A stretch of DNA of 64,000 bases from Beduinella massiliensis (GCF_900199405.1 NZ_LT963430.1:3007605-3071604); one strand, 5' to 3'; shown: positions 10,246 through 28,250, numbered from the stretch's first letter. Numbers and translations are program-made. The notes: generated by a model not told the origin, from the sequence alone.

Positions 10246-11006
10246 TCATCCCACGTCGTCCTCCGGGTGCAGATCGAGGAAGGCGATTTCCCGTTGGAAG
10301 AGCGAATAGCCGACGCGCCCGTCCACGCCGCTCCCCTCCTGGGCGAAGTCCAGCACGACAAAAATATCCGTATCCGTCTTTTCGTAGCGGTTGTTCGCAA
10401 AGAGCGTCCCATACGGCAAGATCTCACCATACGGCACGTCCGTACGCTTTAAAAAATCCTCGGCAGCCGCCCGGATATCCTGCATGCGCATCTCATACGC
10501 CCCGGCATCCCCCGTGCCCGCGCTGTCTATGAGATTTCCCATGCCCCCGACCGGCTCGTCCGCGCCCAGCACCCACGCAAAATCCCACTTTTGGGCGTAA
10601 GCGACCATGTCGGGAATGCCCGTCTCCTGCCAGAAGTCCCGCTCGCCCGTGTGCACCCGGTGCACCCGGCGCACGCCCTCTTCGTTCAGTTCCACACGGT
10701 AGAGCAGCCCGCTCCCGTCCTGCGGGACGTATTCTACGGTCGTCCACGCCCTTCGCGTTCCGTCTGTCTGGTAAGCTCACTCCGTTTCGCGCGCCGTAAA
10801 CTGTGCCTCCGCCTCCGGCGTCACGTCGAAAAATCGCTGCAGGGCTTCCCTCGCCTGATCGATTGCGGCGCCGGCAGGCTTTAATTGCTCCTCTGACGCT
10901 TCGTCCGGTAATCCCGCTTTTGTCCCCCGGCATCTTCGGCAAATGCCCAGGACGCCGTCGTGAGAATCACCAAAAGGCCTATGACGACCCCATATATCTT
11001 TCTCAT
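10246..11006 (-). pseudogene. Broken paralogue of the adjacent secreted protein
   Basis: An ATG at 11006 opens a signal peptide (MRKIYGVVIGLLVILTTASW, then AFA before EDAGG). The frame is then lost near 10917-10934, at a run of G and A. The next frame continues with EALQRFFDVTPEAE, hits an in-frame TGA at 10777-10779 (...ARETE*AYQTDG), then resumes WTTVEYVPQDG and runs to 10246. YRVELNEEGVRRVHRVHTG matches YRVELNADGVRRVQRAYTG of the upstream gene, and VGYSLFQREIAFLDL matches VGYSLYQRRIAYVDL. It starts 4 bases after that gene's stop. Two lesions argue for real decay over a single sequencing error. Confidence 0.8.
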
Positions 11007-11010
11007 CCTG

Positions 11011-12270
11011 TCATCCGTTTGAGTCCACGTTCAAATCCACATAAGCGATCCGGCGCTGATAGAGCGAATAGCCCACCTGAATATATCCGCCGGACGAGTA
11101 TAGCGTCCCTTCCGGTTTCTCGTAAGAAAACACAAGATAAACGTCCGTGTCCTTTCCGGCTATAACCTCCTGGCTATAAGTCAGCAGCGCGCCGACCGCC
11201 CAGTCGCCGCTCCAGGCTTTATGTGGGATGCCCTGCTTTTGCAGGTATTCAGATATCCCCTCTTCTACCTCTCGGATGCGCTGTACGTCCTCCAATGCCC
11301 ACTGCGCATCCCAGGCGTAAAGCATCTCTTCCCGATCTGCATCGTCGATCGGGTTCGCTCCGCTCAGCCCTGTGTATGCGCGCTGGACGCGCCGGACGCC
11401 GTCCGCGTTCAATTCCACGCGATACAGCCATTCTCCGCCGTCCTGCGGCGTCAGTTCGACCGTCTTCCAGGTCCAGACGGGGTATTGCGCGTTCATGTGG
11501 TATTGCGAAGCCGTATCGATGGCGACGGCTGCCTCCGCATCGACGGTTTCGCCCAGATAGCGCTGAATCGCCGCCCGGGCCTGCCGCTCGTACCACGCGT
11601 TTTCCTCTGCCTGTGTCTGGCAGCCGGAAGGCGCCTGCTCGGACCACATGACGCAGCGCACCTCGCCCGTGCGCGGAATCACCTTTACCCTCGCTTCCTC
11701 GCCGCCTGGGAACCAAAGCAGAACCTCGTGCCCGTATTCTGCGTTCTCGAGGTTCGATTCCGCCTTGGGGTAGACACAAATCTCGACGATCTGCGCTTCC
11801 TGCCAGCCTACGTCCGCCAGCCATGCGCGCATAAACGCACGCGTCGTTTCCGTATCGTCGAGCGTCCAGGACGCCGCCGACGCAAAGGACGGCCCTTCGC
11901 AGACCAGCCGGTAAACCGTTCCGTCCGGCTGCGCATAGGCTGTATAGGTGCGTTCAATCACACCACCCCATGTAGCTGTCCAACGGTATTCATTGCCGGT
12001 GCGTACAAAGACGGCGTCCGGAGCCTTCGAACTCGGGTGATCGCGGCGCTCCACGCCCTTTTCCTCCTCGTAGCGCTCCTTCGACGGCGTCTCCCGCGCG
12101 CTTTTGAAGAAGCGTGCGCACGCCCTGAGCATCTCCTCCTGTGCGTTTTGTTCCGGCAGCACAAGCCCCTGCGCCCGTCCCCCAATCAGCGCCGGTTCGG
12201 CATGCGCTACGCCAAAAAGCAGCGGCAGCGCCAGCAGCAGCGCGGCAAAGATGCGCTTTCTCATTTTCAA
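11011..12270 (-). CDS. Secreted protein of unknown function (possibly PepSY/YcdB-like)
   Basis: A 419-aa protein with a clear signal peptide (RKRIFAALLLALPLLFGVAHA, cleaved before EPALIGG) and no later membrane segment. Two repeated-looking halves each contain a long helix (ACARFFKSARE; RAAIQRYLGE) followed by strand-rich stretches ending in 'G-V/E-R-V' turns, similar in style to PepSY/YcdB domains; this assignment is tentative. The TTG start fits AAGGGG 5 bases upstream; an ATG two codons later is the alternative. It sits between rpoC and the L7Ae-like gene, where no such gene is usual. A decayed tandem copy follows. Confidence 0.7.
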   Translation of the reverse strand: MKMRKRIFAALLLALPLLFGVAHAEPALIGGRAQGLVLPEQNAQEEMLRACARFFKSARETPSKERYEEEKGVERRDHPSSKAPDAVFVRTGNEYRWTATWGGVIERTYTAYAQPDGTVYRLVCEGPSFASAASWTLDDTETTRAFMRAWLADVGWQEAQIVEICVYPKAESNLENAEYGHEVLLWFPGGEEARVKVIPRTGEVRCVMWSEQAPSGCQTQAEENAWYERQARAAIQRYLGETVDAEAAVAIDTASQYHMNAQYPVWTWKTVELTPQDGGEWLYRVELNADGVRRVQRAYTGLSGANPIDDADREEMLYAWDAQWALEDVQRIREVEEGISEYLQKQGIPHKAWSGDWAVGALLTYSQEVIAGKDTDVYLVFSYEKPEGTLYSSGGYIQVGYSLYQRRIAYVDLNVDSNG

Positions 12271-12305
12271 TCGTTCCCCTTCCGTCCCTCTTTGCCTATA
12301 TAGAC

Positions 12306-12344
12306 GAAAAAGCCGCCCAGAACCTTCCAGCTCTGAACGGCTTT
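12306..12344 (-). terminator. Terminator after rpoC
   Basis: AAAGCCG (minus strand, 12338-12344) pairs with CGGCTTT (12309-12315), with an inner CAGA/TCTG pair, then TTTTTCG. It starts about 8 bases after the rpoC stop and separates rpoBC from the secreted-protein gene. Confidence 0.75.
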
Positions 12345-12351
12345 GATAAAC

Positions 12352-15915
<3,564 letters not shown>

Positions 15916-15933
15916 TTCCTACACAGGGTTCGC

Positions 15934-19635
<3,702 letters not shown>

Positions 19636-19774
19636 GAATGCCATCACCCCTAACTGTGTTGGAACCTAACCGTATGGCGCAAAACAAATGTTTTTTCGCT
19701 TCTTTCATTTTCCCGTTGCAAACGGTGCGTACGTGGTGTACAATAGCAACACAGGAACAATGCAAGAGGATAGA

Positions 19775-19832
19775 ACACCTATTTTGACATACTGATGCAA
19801 TATAGTATTGTATCACGCAATGGAATAGGTGT
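19775..19832. repeat. Inverted repeat around the rpoB promoter
   Basis: ACACCTATT (19775-19783) and AATAGGTGT (19824-19832) form a perfect 9-bp inverted repeat separated by 40 bp. The right arm overlaps the -35 box of the rpoB promoter, and the left arm lies just beyond the predicted start. A TTGACA also adjoins the left arm on the plus strand, so the region is close to symmetric. Confidence 0.6.
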
Positions 19833-19835
19833 CAA
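19807..19835 (-). promoter_or_regulatory. Promoter of rpoBC
   Basis: Minus-strand TTGACA (19830-19835), 17 bp, TACAAT (19807-19812). The predicted start near 19800 gives a leader of about 165 nt before rpoB. A facing plus-strand TTGACA (19784-19789) with TATTGT 16 bp away overlaps the same -10 region. Confidence 0.82.
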
Positions 19836-19839
19836 TCGT

Positions 19840-20100
19840 TTTGCGTTTGTTTTTTTTCGTTTTGGGCATTTTTTTGAAAAATGCGGGCTTGCGCGTGCGG
19901 CATGGCGCTCAGCATGCGGCTGCCTGGGCCGCGTGTTTTTCATAATTAAGAAATTTTTTCGGCTTTCCCGCAAAGATAGGCCCGCCGCCCGCGCGGCGCC
20001 CGCCTCGCGCGTCCGGCCTTTCGGACGCGCCTTTTTCCGCCGGATTGCGTCAGCTTTGTGAACGGGGGCGTTCTTTTTGGTGACGCTTTGCCCCGCCTCA
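19840..20100. other. Intergenic stretch without a recognisable gene
   Basis: This spacer separates rpoB from the divergent SH3-domain gene. It is T-rich near 19850-19875 and 19925-19960 and otherwise GC-rich. I see no convincing ORF, RNA gene or repeat. Part of it could be a leader if the plus-strand promoter at 19784-19811 is real. Confidence 0.5.
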
Positions 20101-20129
20101 TTGACCCTTATTTTTTTGCATGATACAAT
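20101..20129 (+). promoter_or_regulatory. Promoter of the SH3-domain protein gene
   Basis: TTGACC (20101-20106), 17 bp, TACAAT (20124-20129). It lies 66 bases upstream of the ATG at 20196. Confidence 0.78.
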
Positions 20130-20195
20130 AGCCGCATAAGGAACAATCTGGTTATACGCCGGCCTGCTGCCGGCCCGGAAAGGGAGCCTGCCGAT

Positions 20196-20897
20196 ATGAA
20201 AAAGAGAGTCCTGTCCATTCTTACGGCCCTTTCGCTCGCGTGCTTCACCCTGCCCTGGGGCGAAGCCGCCGCGGATGTGGCGACGCCCTCGCCCGCCCCG
20301 GCCGCGACCCCCGCGCCCTCCGCAGACGACGCGCAGGAGGCGGCTAAGGCCGCCTTAACGGCGGAGCAGCGCGGCGCGGTCGCCAGCGCCCTCACCGCCC
20401 TCTCGGGCGTCAAGTCGGTCCTCGACGCCCCGGTGATCGGGTTCCGCGAGCCGGAAACCGGCATCCTGCTGACCGTCAGCGCGTCCGGCGCGCCAAGCCT
20501 TTACTGTGTGCAGGATCATACCGGCGTCACCTGCACCTGTGGCCTGACCAGCACCGCCCAGACGCTCAGTATCGGCGGGGAGATGTTTGAAATCTGGCTA
20601 AACAAGAGCGCCGCCGTACCCAAAAAACACGTAAAGCCCGACAGCATCAACGTGCGCAGCGGGCCGGGAACCGATTATGAAAAGACGTATACGCTTTTGC
20701 AGGACCGCGTGGCCTACGTCTACGCAACCTTCGAGGGCTGGTCGCTCGTCGTGTACGGCGAGAGCAACGTGGGCTTCGTCAGTTCCGGCCTGCTCACCGT
20801 AAAGCCGAGCGCGAGCAAATCGCCGAAGCCTGTAAAGGACGACGACGAGGACGACGATGGCCCCGGGCCGGGCGGACGTCCCGGCGGCAGACGGTAA
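20196..20897 (+). CDS. Secreted SH3-domain protein
   Basis: A 233-aa protein with a signal peptide (MKKRVLSILTALSLACFTLP, cleavage probably after AAA near residue 26). Next come an Ala/Pro-rich linker and a globular part with CVQDHTGVTCTCGL. A bacterial SH3 domain follows from about residue 145 (INVRSGPGTDYEKTYTLLQ ... GFVSSGLL). Such domains bind peptidoglycan. The C-terminal tail is first strongly acidic (DDDEDDDG), then Gly/Arg-rich. It stands alone with its own promoter and terminator; an envelope-associated role is inferred from the SH3 domain only. Confidence 0.8.
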   Translation: MKKRVLSILTALSLACFTLPWGEAAADVATPSPAPAATPAPSADDAQEAAKAALTAEQRGAVASALTALSGVKSVLDAPVIGFREPETGILLTVSASGAPSLYCVQDHTGVTCTCGLTSTAQTLSIGGEMFEIWLNKSAAVPKKHVKPDSINVRSGPGTDYEKTYTLLQDRVAYVYATFEGWSLVVYGESNVGFVSSGLLTVKPSASKSPKPVKDDDEDDDGPGPGGRPGGRR

Positions 20898-20907
20898 AGC
20901 AAAGACA

Positions 20908-20958
20908 GCGCGCGGCGGAAGGGCGGGACGCATCTCCCCTTCCGCCGCGCGTTTCATA
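20908..20958 (+). terminator. Stem-loop after the SH3-domain gene
   Basis: GCGCGGCGGAAGG pairs with CCTTCCGCCGCGC across a 15-nt loop, followed by GTTTCATATTGT. It lies between two convergent genes; the T-run is weak, so termination may be partial or bidirectional. Confidence 0.6.
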
Positions 20959-20984
20959 TTGTCCCCCCAAGTATCTCTCCGTCC

Positions 20985-21992
20985 TTACCACAGCCGCACG
21001 ACCTGGACGTCCTGAAAATAGTGCGTCACGATCTCCCGCGCGCTCTTCCCGCTCTTCGCCATCGCGTAGGCTCCCCATTGGCTCATTCCGACGCCGTGGC
21101 CATAGCCCCGGCCGCTGATGACGACCTTGCCGTCCGAAAAGGTCAGCGAGTCGATGAGCGTGGAGCGCATCTGCGTCGAGCCCAGGGCGATGCGAAACGC
21201 CGCCGCGCTCACGCTCTTGCCGTTGATCGCAATCTTCGTCGCCCGGCCGGATGCCCCCCGCTCGCTAACGGCGATTTCCGCGAGCTGGTTGCCGGTTGCG
21301 CCGACCTGCTGCGCCGCCTTCATCACCTCCGCTGCGGGGAACGAGACCTCCCACTGAGCCGCCTCTTCGTCCGCCTCGTCGCTCTCCATGCCCTCGACGG
21401 ATTGCGTATAGGGGGGTTCCTCCTTCTGATAATCGAGGCCCTCCTTCGCCAGCGCGGTCTTCCCGCCCGAGTGCGCGTGGAACCACGCGTAGGGCAGTTC
21501 TCCCCCGCTGGAGAGCACCAGCCCGTCCGTCTCCGCCACCGCCTGGCGGATGTTGTCGTTGACGGCGGCCGGCTCATAGGCCTGCGCCTCCTCGATGTCC
21601 GTGGAGATGTTGGCGCCGGGGTAGCGGCTTTCCTTGTCCTGCACGAACTTGAGCACGAAGGTGCGCGCAAGGATCGCCTGTGCCTTCAGGGCCTCCAGCG
21701 GCCAGTCCCCGTGCATCTCCCCCGCGAGTACGCCCAGCAGGTAGTCCTCGATGGGCATCGTCACGACCTGCGAGCGCTTCACGTCGTACACGCTGAGCAC
21801 CGGCTGCCCGTCCTTGCCGACCTCCAGCTTTCCCGGAATTTCGGGCTTTTCCCCGCCCGAGGGCTGCAGCACCGCGCCCGGCGTCTGCTCCGGCACGGCG
21901 GTCGCCAGCGGCCGCGCGTCCGCTGCGCAGCCGGAAAGCGCAAGGCATGCCGCCAGCGCTGCCAGCAATCTCTTCTTTTTCTGCAAATTCAA
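20985..21992 (-). CDS. SpoIID/LytB-domain lipoprotein
   Basis: A 335-aa lipoprotein: the lipobox LSGC places the modified Cys at residue 22. The SpoIID domain follows (MPIEDYLLGVLAGEM, LKAQAILARTFVL, YAWFHAHSGGKT, GRGYGHGVGMSQWGAYAMA). SpoIID proteins are lytic transglycosylases or amidase enhancers that act on peptidoglycan, in sporulation engulfment among other roles. The usual SpoIID has a membrane helix; here it is lipid-anchored, so a vegetative wall role is equally possible. About 60 bases from the GH31 gene. Confidence 0.85.
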   Translation of the reverse strand: MNLQKKKRLLAALAACLALSGCAADARPLATAVPEQTPGAVLQPSGGEKPEIPGKLEVGKDGQPVLSVYDVKRSQVVTMPIEDYLLGVLAGEMHGDWPLEALKAQAILARTFVLKFVQDKESRYPGANISTDIEEAQAYEPAAVNDNIRQAVAETDGLVLSSGGELPYAWFHAHSGGKTALAKEGLDYQKEEPPYTQSVEGMESDEADEEAAQWEVSFPAAEVMKAAQQVGATGNQLAEIAVSERGASGRATKIAINGKSVSAAAFRIALGSTQMRSTLIDSLTFSDGKVVISGRGYGHGVGMSQWGAYAMAKSGKSAREIVTHYFQDVQVVRLW

Positions 21993-22054
21993 ACATCCCT
22001 TCCCGCATCATGGCTCTTTGTCCATCATACGGAAAGGGATGTTCGTTTATGCCA

Positions 22055-24301
22055 TCAGCGGATCGATACCTGTCTTCCGTCCGCGTGCAGCACCACGCGG
22101 TAGGGATGCTCGCTGTCCGTCTCCACCTGCACGCCGTCCGCCGTACGCGTCACGGCGAAGGCAGCCGCGGTCGCGCCGGAAAGGTCGGGCACGGTCACGA
22201 ACGTCGTCTCCCCCTCCTCAAGCTCGTACACGTGCAGCGTCACGCCGTCCGCGTAGTCGTAGTCCGGCCGCTCGCAATTCACGCCGACCGGCAGCACCGC
22301 TCCCTCGCGCACCATCAGCGGGAGGGTCAGAAAGCCATGCGTCTCCCTTTGCCAGCGCCCGCCCTGCACGGTTTCGTCCGTAAGCAGGTTCGTCCATGCG
22401 CCCTCCGGCAGGTAATAGTCCACGTGCCCGTCCGCGTGCATCACCGGCGCGATCAGCAGGTCGCCGCCCAGCATGTACTGCCGGTCCAGCGTGTCGCAGG
22501 CCGGGTCGTCCGGGTATTCCATGAACATGGGACGCAGCATCGGCGTACCAGCCTCGTGCGCTTGCACCGCCAGCCCGTACAGGTAGGGCATCAGGCAGCA
22601 CTTGAGCTTCGTAAAGCGGCGAACGACCTCCACCGCCTCGTCCCCAAAGAGCCACGGTACGCGGTAGCTCGAGGAGCCGTGCAGCCGGCTGTGGCTGGAT
22701 AGCAGCCCAAACGCCGCCCAGCGCTTGTACACATCCGCAGGCGCGGTCTGTTCAAAGCCGGAGATGTCGTGGCTCCAAAAGCCGAACCCACAGCAGGCGA
22801 GCGAGAGTCCGGCGCGCAGCGTCTCCGCCATCGAAGGGTAGCAGGCGCTGTTGTCGCCGCCCCAATGCGCAGGAAACCGCTGGCCGCCCGCCGTGGCGCT
22901 CCGTGCAAAGAGCACCGCCTCTCCCTCGCCGCGCTTTTGCTCGAGCAGCTCAAACACCATCTGATTGTATAGATGCGTGTAATAGTTGTGCATACGCATC
23001 GGCTCGCTGCCGTCGCTGTATCGGACGCCGCGCACGGGGATGCGCTCGCCGAAGTCGGTCTTAAAGCAGTCCACGCCCATGTCGAGCAATCGCGCAAGAT
23101 AGGCGCAGTACCAGTCCCGCGCCCGTGGGTTCGTCACGTCCACGATGCCCATGCCCGCCTGCCAGAGGTCGGTCTGCCAGACGCCCCCGTCCTCCTTTTG
23201 AAGCAGGTAGCCTTCCCGCATCCCCTCCTCAAATAGCGGGCTCTCCTGGGCGATGTAGGGATTGATCCACACGCAGATGCGCAGCCCGCGCGCCTTATAA
23301 CGCGCGATCATGCCAGACGGGTCGGGAAACGTCTCCGGATCCCAGGTAAAGTCGCACCAGTTATAGCCCCGCATCCAGAAGCAGTCGAAGTGAAACACGT
23401 GCAGCGGGATGCCCCTGTCCGCCATGCCCTGAATGAACGAGGAGGTCGTCCCCTCGTCGTAGCTGGTGGTGAAGCTCGTCGTAAGCCACAGACCAAACGA
23501 CCACGCGGGCGGCAGGGCGGGCCTGCCCGTCAGGCGTGTGTACCGCTCCAGAATTTCCTTGGGCGTCGGGCCGTAAATGACGTAATAGCGCAAGCGTTCG
23601 CCCTCCGTGGAGAACTGCACGCGCTCCACCTTTTCGCTCGCCACCTCGAACGACACGTCGCCCGTATCCGCGACGAACACGCCGTAGCCGCGGTTGGTCA
23701 TGTAAAAGGGCACGTTCTTATAGGCCTGCTCGCTGGCGGTGCCGCCGTCCGCGTTCCACATGTCCACGCTCTGGCCGTTCTTGACGAACGGACCGAAGCG
23801 CTCCCCCAGGCCGTACACGCACTCGCCTACGTCCAGCATCAGCGAATCGCTCATGTAGCAGCGGCCCGTCTCCCTGTTGCGCGCATGCGCCATGCCGTGG
23901 TAGCCGCTCGTGGTAAGCGTCCTGCCATCGGCTTCGTATCGCACCTCCCAGCTTCCGGACGCCTTGACGACCCGCGCTGCGAGCTGTCCGCTGATGAAAT
24001 ACGCCTCTGCCTCGTCCTCGCCCACCTCCACGCAGGGGCGTTCGTCCACCGTCTCAAATGCCGGGGCATGCCGCGCCTCCCCGGCAAAGTGGACGATCTC
24101 GGTCAGGATCACGCCCTCCATCGGGGAGGTGAATGTGACGGTGAGCGCCGTGCTGTTCAGCGTGTCCCCCCGGCTCGCCACGCGCCGCGTCGGGGCGAGC
24201 ACGGACAGGCAGCCCTCCGTTCGCCGCGTGCGGTGCCACTCGGTCGCATAGTTCATCTCAAATTCGGGGCGCGTAAGCCAATATCCGTCTGTAAAGCGCA
24301 T
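22055..24301 (-). CDS. yicI: Alpha-xylosidase, glycoside hydrolase family 31 (YicI-like)
   Basis: A 748-aa GH31 enzyme that releases alpha-linked xylose from xyloglucan oligosaccharides. It has an N-terminal beta-sandwich, the barrel with the nucleophile loop KTDFGERIP (D416) and the acid/base loop HWGGDNSA (D483), positions very close to those of E. coli YicI, and C-terminal beta domains. FHFDCFWMRGYNWCDF is typical of the YicI group. No signal peptide, so the substrate is imported first. The start at 24301 has AGGAGGAGGG close upstream; a longer frame lacks one. Confidence 0.88.
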   Translation of the reverse strand: MRFTDGYWLTRPEFEMNYATEWHRTRRTEGCLSVLAPTRRVASRGDTLNSTALTVTFTSPMEGVILTEIVHFAGEARHAPAFETVDERPCVEVGEDEAEAYFISGQLAARVVKASGSWEVRYEADGRTLTTSGYHGMAHARNRETGRCYMSDSLMLDVGECVYGLGERFGPFVKNGQSVDMWNADGGTASEQAYKNVPFYMTNRGYGVFVADTGDVSFEVASEKVERVQFSTEGERLRYYVIYGPTPKEILERYTRLTGRPALPPAWSFGLWLTTSFTTSYDEGTTSSFIQGMADRGIPLHVFHFDCFWMRGYNWCDFTWDPETFPDPSGMIARYKARGLRICVWINPYIAQESPLFEEGMREGYLLQKEDGGVWQTDLWQAGMGIVDVTNPRARDWYCAYLARLLDMGVDCFKTDFGERIPVRGVRYSDGSEPMRMHNYYTHLYNQMVFELLEQKRGEGEAVLFARSATAGGQRFPAHWGGDNSACYPSMAETLRAGLSLACCGFGFWSHDISGFEQTAPADVYKRWAAFGLLSSHSRLHGSSSYRVPWLFGDEAVEVVRRFTKLKCCLMPYLYGLAVQAHEAGTPMLRPMFMEYPDDPACDTLDRQYMLGGDLLIAPVMHADGHVDYYLPEGAWTNLLTDETVQGGRWQRETHGFLTLPLMVREGAVLPVGVNCERPDYDYADGVTLHVYELEEGETTFVTVPDLSGATAAAFAVTRTADGVQVETDSEHPYRVVLHADGRQVSIR

Positions 24302-24401
24302 GGCCCTCCTCCTTTTTCTCGCGTTTCTGGCTCCATTATAGCGCATCATGCCGCCGGAATAAAGTCTGATCTGATCCGCGCGCCCCTAAAACGCAGAGGA
24401 C

Positions 24402-24421
24402 GCGGACGTTTTTTCGTCCGC
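24402..24421 (-). terminator. Hairpin after ftsH
   Basis: GCGGACG (24402-24408) pairs with CGTCCGC (24415-24421) with a six-base loop. On the minus strand a T-run (GTTTTAG) follows only about 12 bases later, so this is a weak terminator candidate between ftsH and yicI. Confidence 0.4.
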
Positions 24422-24433
24422 GCCATAATGTGG

Positions 24434-26287
<1,854 letters not shown>

Positions 26288-26346
26288 GCGATGTATCACC
26301 CTTTCTGCGGCATAGCCGCCGTGCATTCTTCGCTCGTATGGGTGTT

Positions 26347-26375
26347 ATTATAGTAGAAGCAGCGCCGCGCGTCAA
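26347..26375 (-). promoter_or_regulatory. Promoter of ftsH
   Basis: Minus-strand TTGACG (26370-26375), 17 bp, TATAAT (26347-26352), about 60 bases upstream of the ftsH start. Confidence 0.8.
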
Positions 26376-26423
26376 TCGGCGCTGCTCCAAATGTCGATTT
26401 CTCTACACACAATGTCGAATCGT

Positions 26424-27401
26424 TCACTTGTAAACGGGTATAAACAGCTCCTGTCCGACGTAGATCAGATGGACGTCCCGGATGTGGTTCAGATCCGCAA
26501 TCGCCCGGACGCTCGTGTCGTAGCGCGCAGCGATGCGGGACAGCGTATCGCCACGGCGCACGATGTAGGAAACCGTGTGCATCGGGACGCAGGTACACGT
26601 ATAGGAAGGCCCCGGCGTGCGCGTCGGCCGAGGCGTCGCGGTCGGGCCGGGCGTCGTCGTGGGGCACGGCGTCGCGGTCGGTTCCGGCGTTCTACTGGGC
26701 ACGGGCGTCGCGGTCGGCTCCGGTTCGTTCAAGAACATCAGGGGCGTAAAGTGGTCCAGGTCGACGTTTCCGGAAATACCGGCAATCTGCCCGCGATCCG
26801 AATACTGCCAGCCCGCCCATACGTCCCACTTGCCGTTCGGCTCCGGGGAATCGACGCCATAATTGGCGACCCAGAGCGGATACCTTGTAAGCCGCTCGTC
26901 CCACAGCGAACGCGCCGCCCATGCGTCCGAATAAATCACCATTTCCTTCCCGGTCAGCCGCTCCGTCTCCTCCAGGAACGCGAGCACGATGTCGTTCGCC
27001 TCGCGGTCGCTCAGTCCGCTCGCGCGCTCAAAGTCCACGGCCAGCCTGCAATCGGGCTGCGTGCCTTCGATCGTCTCCGCGAAAAAGCGCGCCTGTTCCC
27101 GCGCCTCCGCCTGCGAACGGGCGGTCATGAAGTGGTAAAACCCGATCTTGAAGCCCTGCGCCTTGAACCCGGCATAGTTTCGCCGAAAACGCGTGTCAAT
27201 AACCGTGCTTCCTTCGCTGGAACGGATATAAACGACCTGTACGTCGGATTCGCGTACCCTTGCGAAGTCGATTTCCCCCTGCCACACGCTGACGTCGATG
27301 CCGGGCAGGATTTCCCCCGCGGGCGGAAAGACGTCCGCGGCGCCTAGGCAGGGACAGATCGCCAGCGTCAGGAGCAGCCATAGCGCCCCGATTTTCTTCA
27401 T
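26424..27401 (-). CDS. Secreted GH25 lysozyme with LysM domain
   Basis: A 325-aa secreted muramidase. Signal peptide (KKIGALWLLLTLAICPCLGA), GH25 domain starting GIDVSVWQGEIDF with the acidic pair in LAVDFERAS, a Pro/Thr linker of repeated PTATP/RTPEP units, and a C-terminal LysM domain (IVRRGDTLSRIAARYD ... YVGQELFIP) that binds peptidoglycan. It probably acts in wall turnover. ATG 27401 was chosen; the GAGGGGG site is 12 bases away, so the TTG one codon earlier is possible. Confidence 0.88.
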   Translation of the reverse strand: MKKIGALWLLLTLAICPCLGAADVFPPAGEILPGIDVSVWQGEIDFARVRESDVQVVYIRSSEGSTVIDTRFRRNYAGFKAQGFKIGFYHFMTARSQAEAREQARFFAETIEGTQPDCRLAVDFERASGLSDREANDIVLAFLEETERLTGKEMVIYSDAWAARSLWDERLTRYPLWVANYGVDSPEPNGKWDVWAGWQYSDRGQIAGISGNVDLDHFTPLMFLNEPEPTATPVPSRTPEPTATPCPTTTPGPTATPRPTRTPGPSYTCTCVPMHTVSYIVRRGDTLSRIAARYDTSVRAIADLNHIRDVHLIYVGQELFIPVYK

Positions 27402-27461
27402 CAATGCAAAGCACCCCCTCACCCGCAGCGTATGCTAAGGGCGAGCGTGGGGTGCGGCCGG

Positions 27462-28220
27462 TCACAGGATGTTTGAAGCCAGGTTCAGGAGCAGCAGTGC
27501 AAGCACGATCAGCAGCATCACGCGCACCACGCGCTCCCCGCCGCGGATCGCCAGATGCGCGCCCGCGAGGTTGCCGAGCAGGCCGAACGCAGCCGCGGGC
27601 AGTCCGAGCAGGAAGAGGATGTTGCCCGCGACGATCTGCGTCGCGAGCGAGGCGACGTTGCTCGCGAGATTCACGACCTTCGCGGTGCCGCTGGCGGTTA
27701 CGGCCTCCATGCCCACGACCAGGGTAAAGAGCAGAATCAAAAACGTACCCGTTCCCGGACCGACTAGCCCGTCGTACAGGCCGACGGCGAAGCCGATACC
27801 CCCGCAGACCGGAAGACGCCAGCGTTTCGGCAGCGCAAAACGCGCGCGGAGCTCTCCCCTTCTGAGGAGCACTACTGCCGCGACGATCGGGATGACCACG
27901 ACCATCATGCGCACGACGAAGCCGTCCGGCAGCGCGTTGAAGGCCTTCGTGCCCAGCCAGGAACCCGGCAGGGCCAGCGCTGCGGAGACGAGCGCGCAGG
28001 GCACGTCCATCCGTCCGCATCGCTTATAGCGCGCCGTCGCCGCGGCCGTTCCGATGGCGGCGGACAGCTTGTTGGTCCCGATGGCGACGTGCGCGGGCAG
28101 GCCGGTCGCGAGATATGCCGGAATTGAAATCAGCCCGCCCCCGCCGGCGACGGAGTCGATGAGGCCCGCCAGGAAGCACAGCGGGCAGACGATCAGCAGC
28201 ATCATGGGCGTGACGTTCAA
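27462..28220 (-). CDS. TSUP family permease (TauE/SafE-like)
   Basis: A 252-aa polytopic membrane protein with the TSUP hallmarks: GLIDSVAGGGGLISIPAY near the N-terminus and the second-half repeat GLYDGLVGPGTGTFLIL, with about eight hydrophobic helices. Members export or import sulfite, sulfoacetate or similar small anions; the substrate cannot be read from sequence. The TTG start at 28220 has AAGGGCGG 4-5 bases upstream. The gene is 60 bases upstream of the lysozyme gene. Confidence 0.85.
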   Translation of the reverse strand: MNVTPMMLLIVCPLCFLAGLIDSVAGGGGLISIPAYLATGLPAHVAIGTNKLSAAIGTAAATARYKRCGRMDVPCALVSAALALPGSWLGTKAFNALPDGFVVRMMVVVIPIVAAVVLLRRGELRARFALPKRWRLPVCGGIGFAVGLYDGLVGPGTGTFLILLFTLVVGMEAVTASGTAKVVNLASNVASLATQIVAGNILFLLGLPAAAFGLLGNLAGAHLAIRGGERVVRVMLLIVLALLLLNLASNIL

Positions 28221-28250
28221 GAAACCGCCCTTCTTTCTTCTTTTGCATTT

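Noticed and set aside
10104-10942. Short minus-strand frames inside the broken secreted-protein gene
   Set aside because: They are in other frames than the paralogue-like peptide and show Arg/Ser-rich shadow composition; only the interrupted frame matches the intact copy.
11745-11765. GAGGTTCGATTCC as a possible tRNA T-arm
   Set aside because: It lies inside the secreted-protein coding region, with no acceptor or anticodon stem around it.
26590-26720. Repeated units near the lysozyme gene as a possible CRISPR or repeat array
   Set aside because: They encode the Pro/Thr linker of the GH25 protein (PTATP-like units) in frame; spacing and sequence are irregular.
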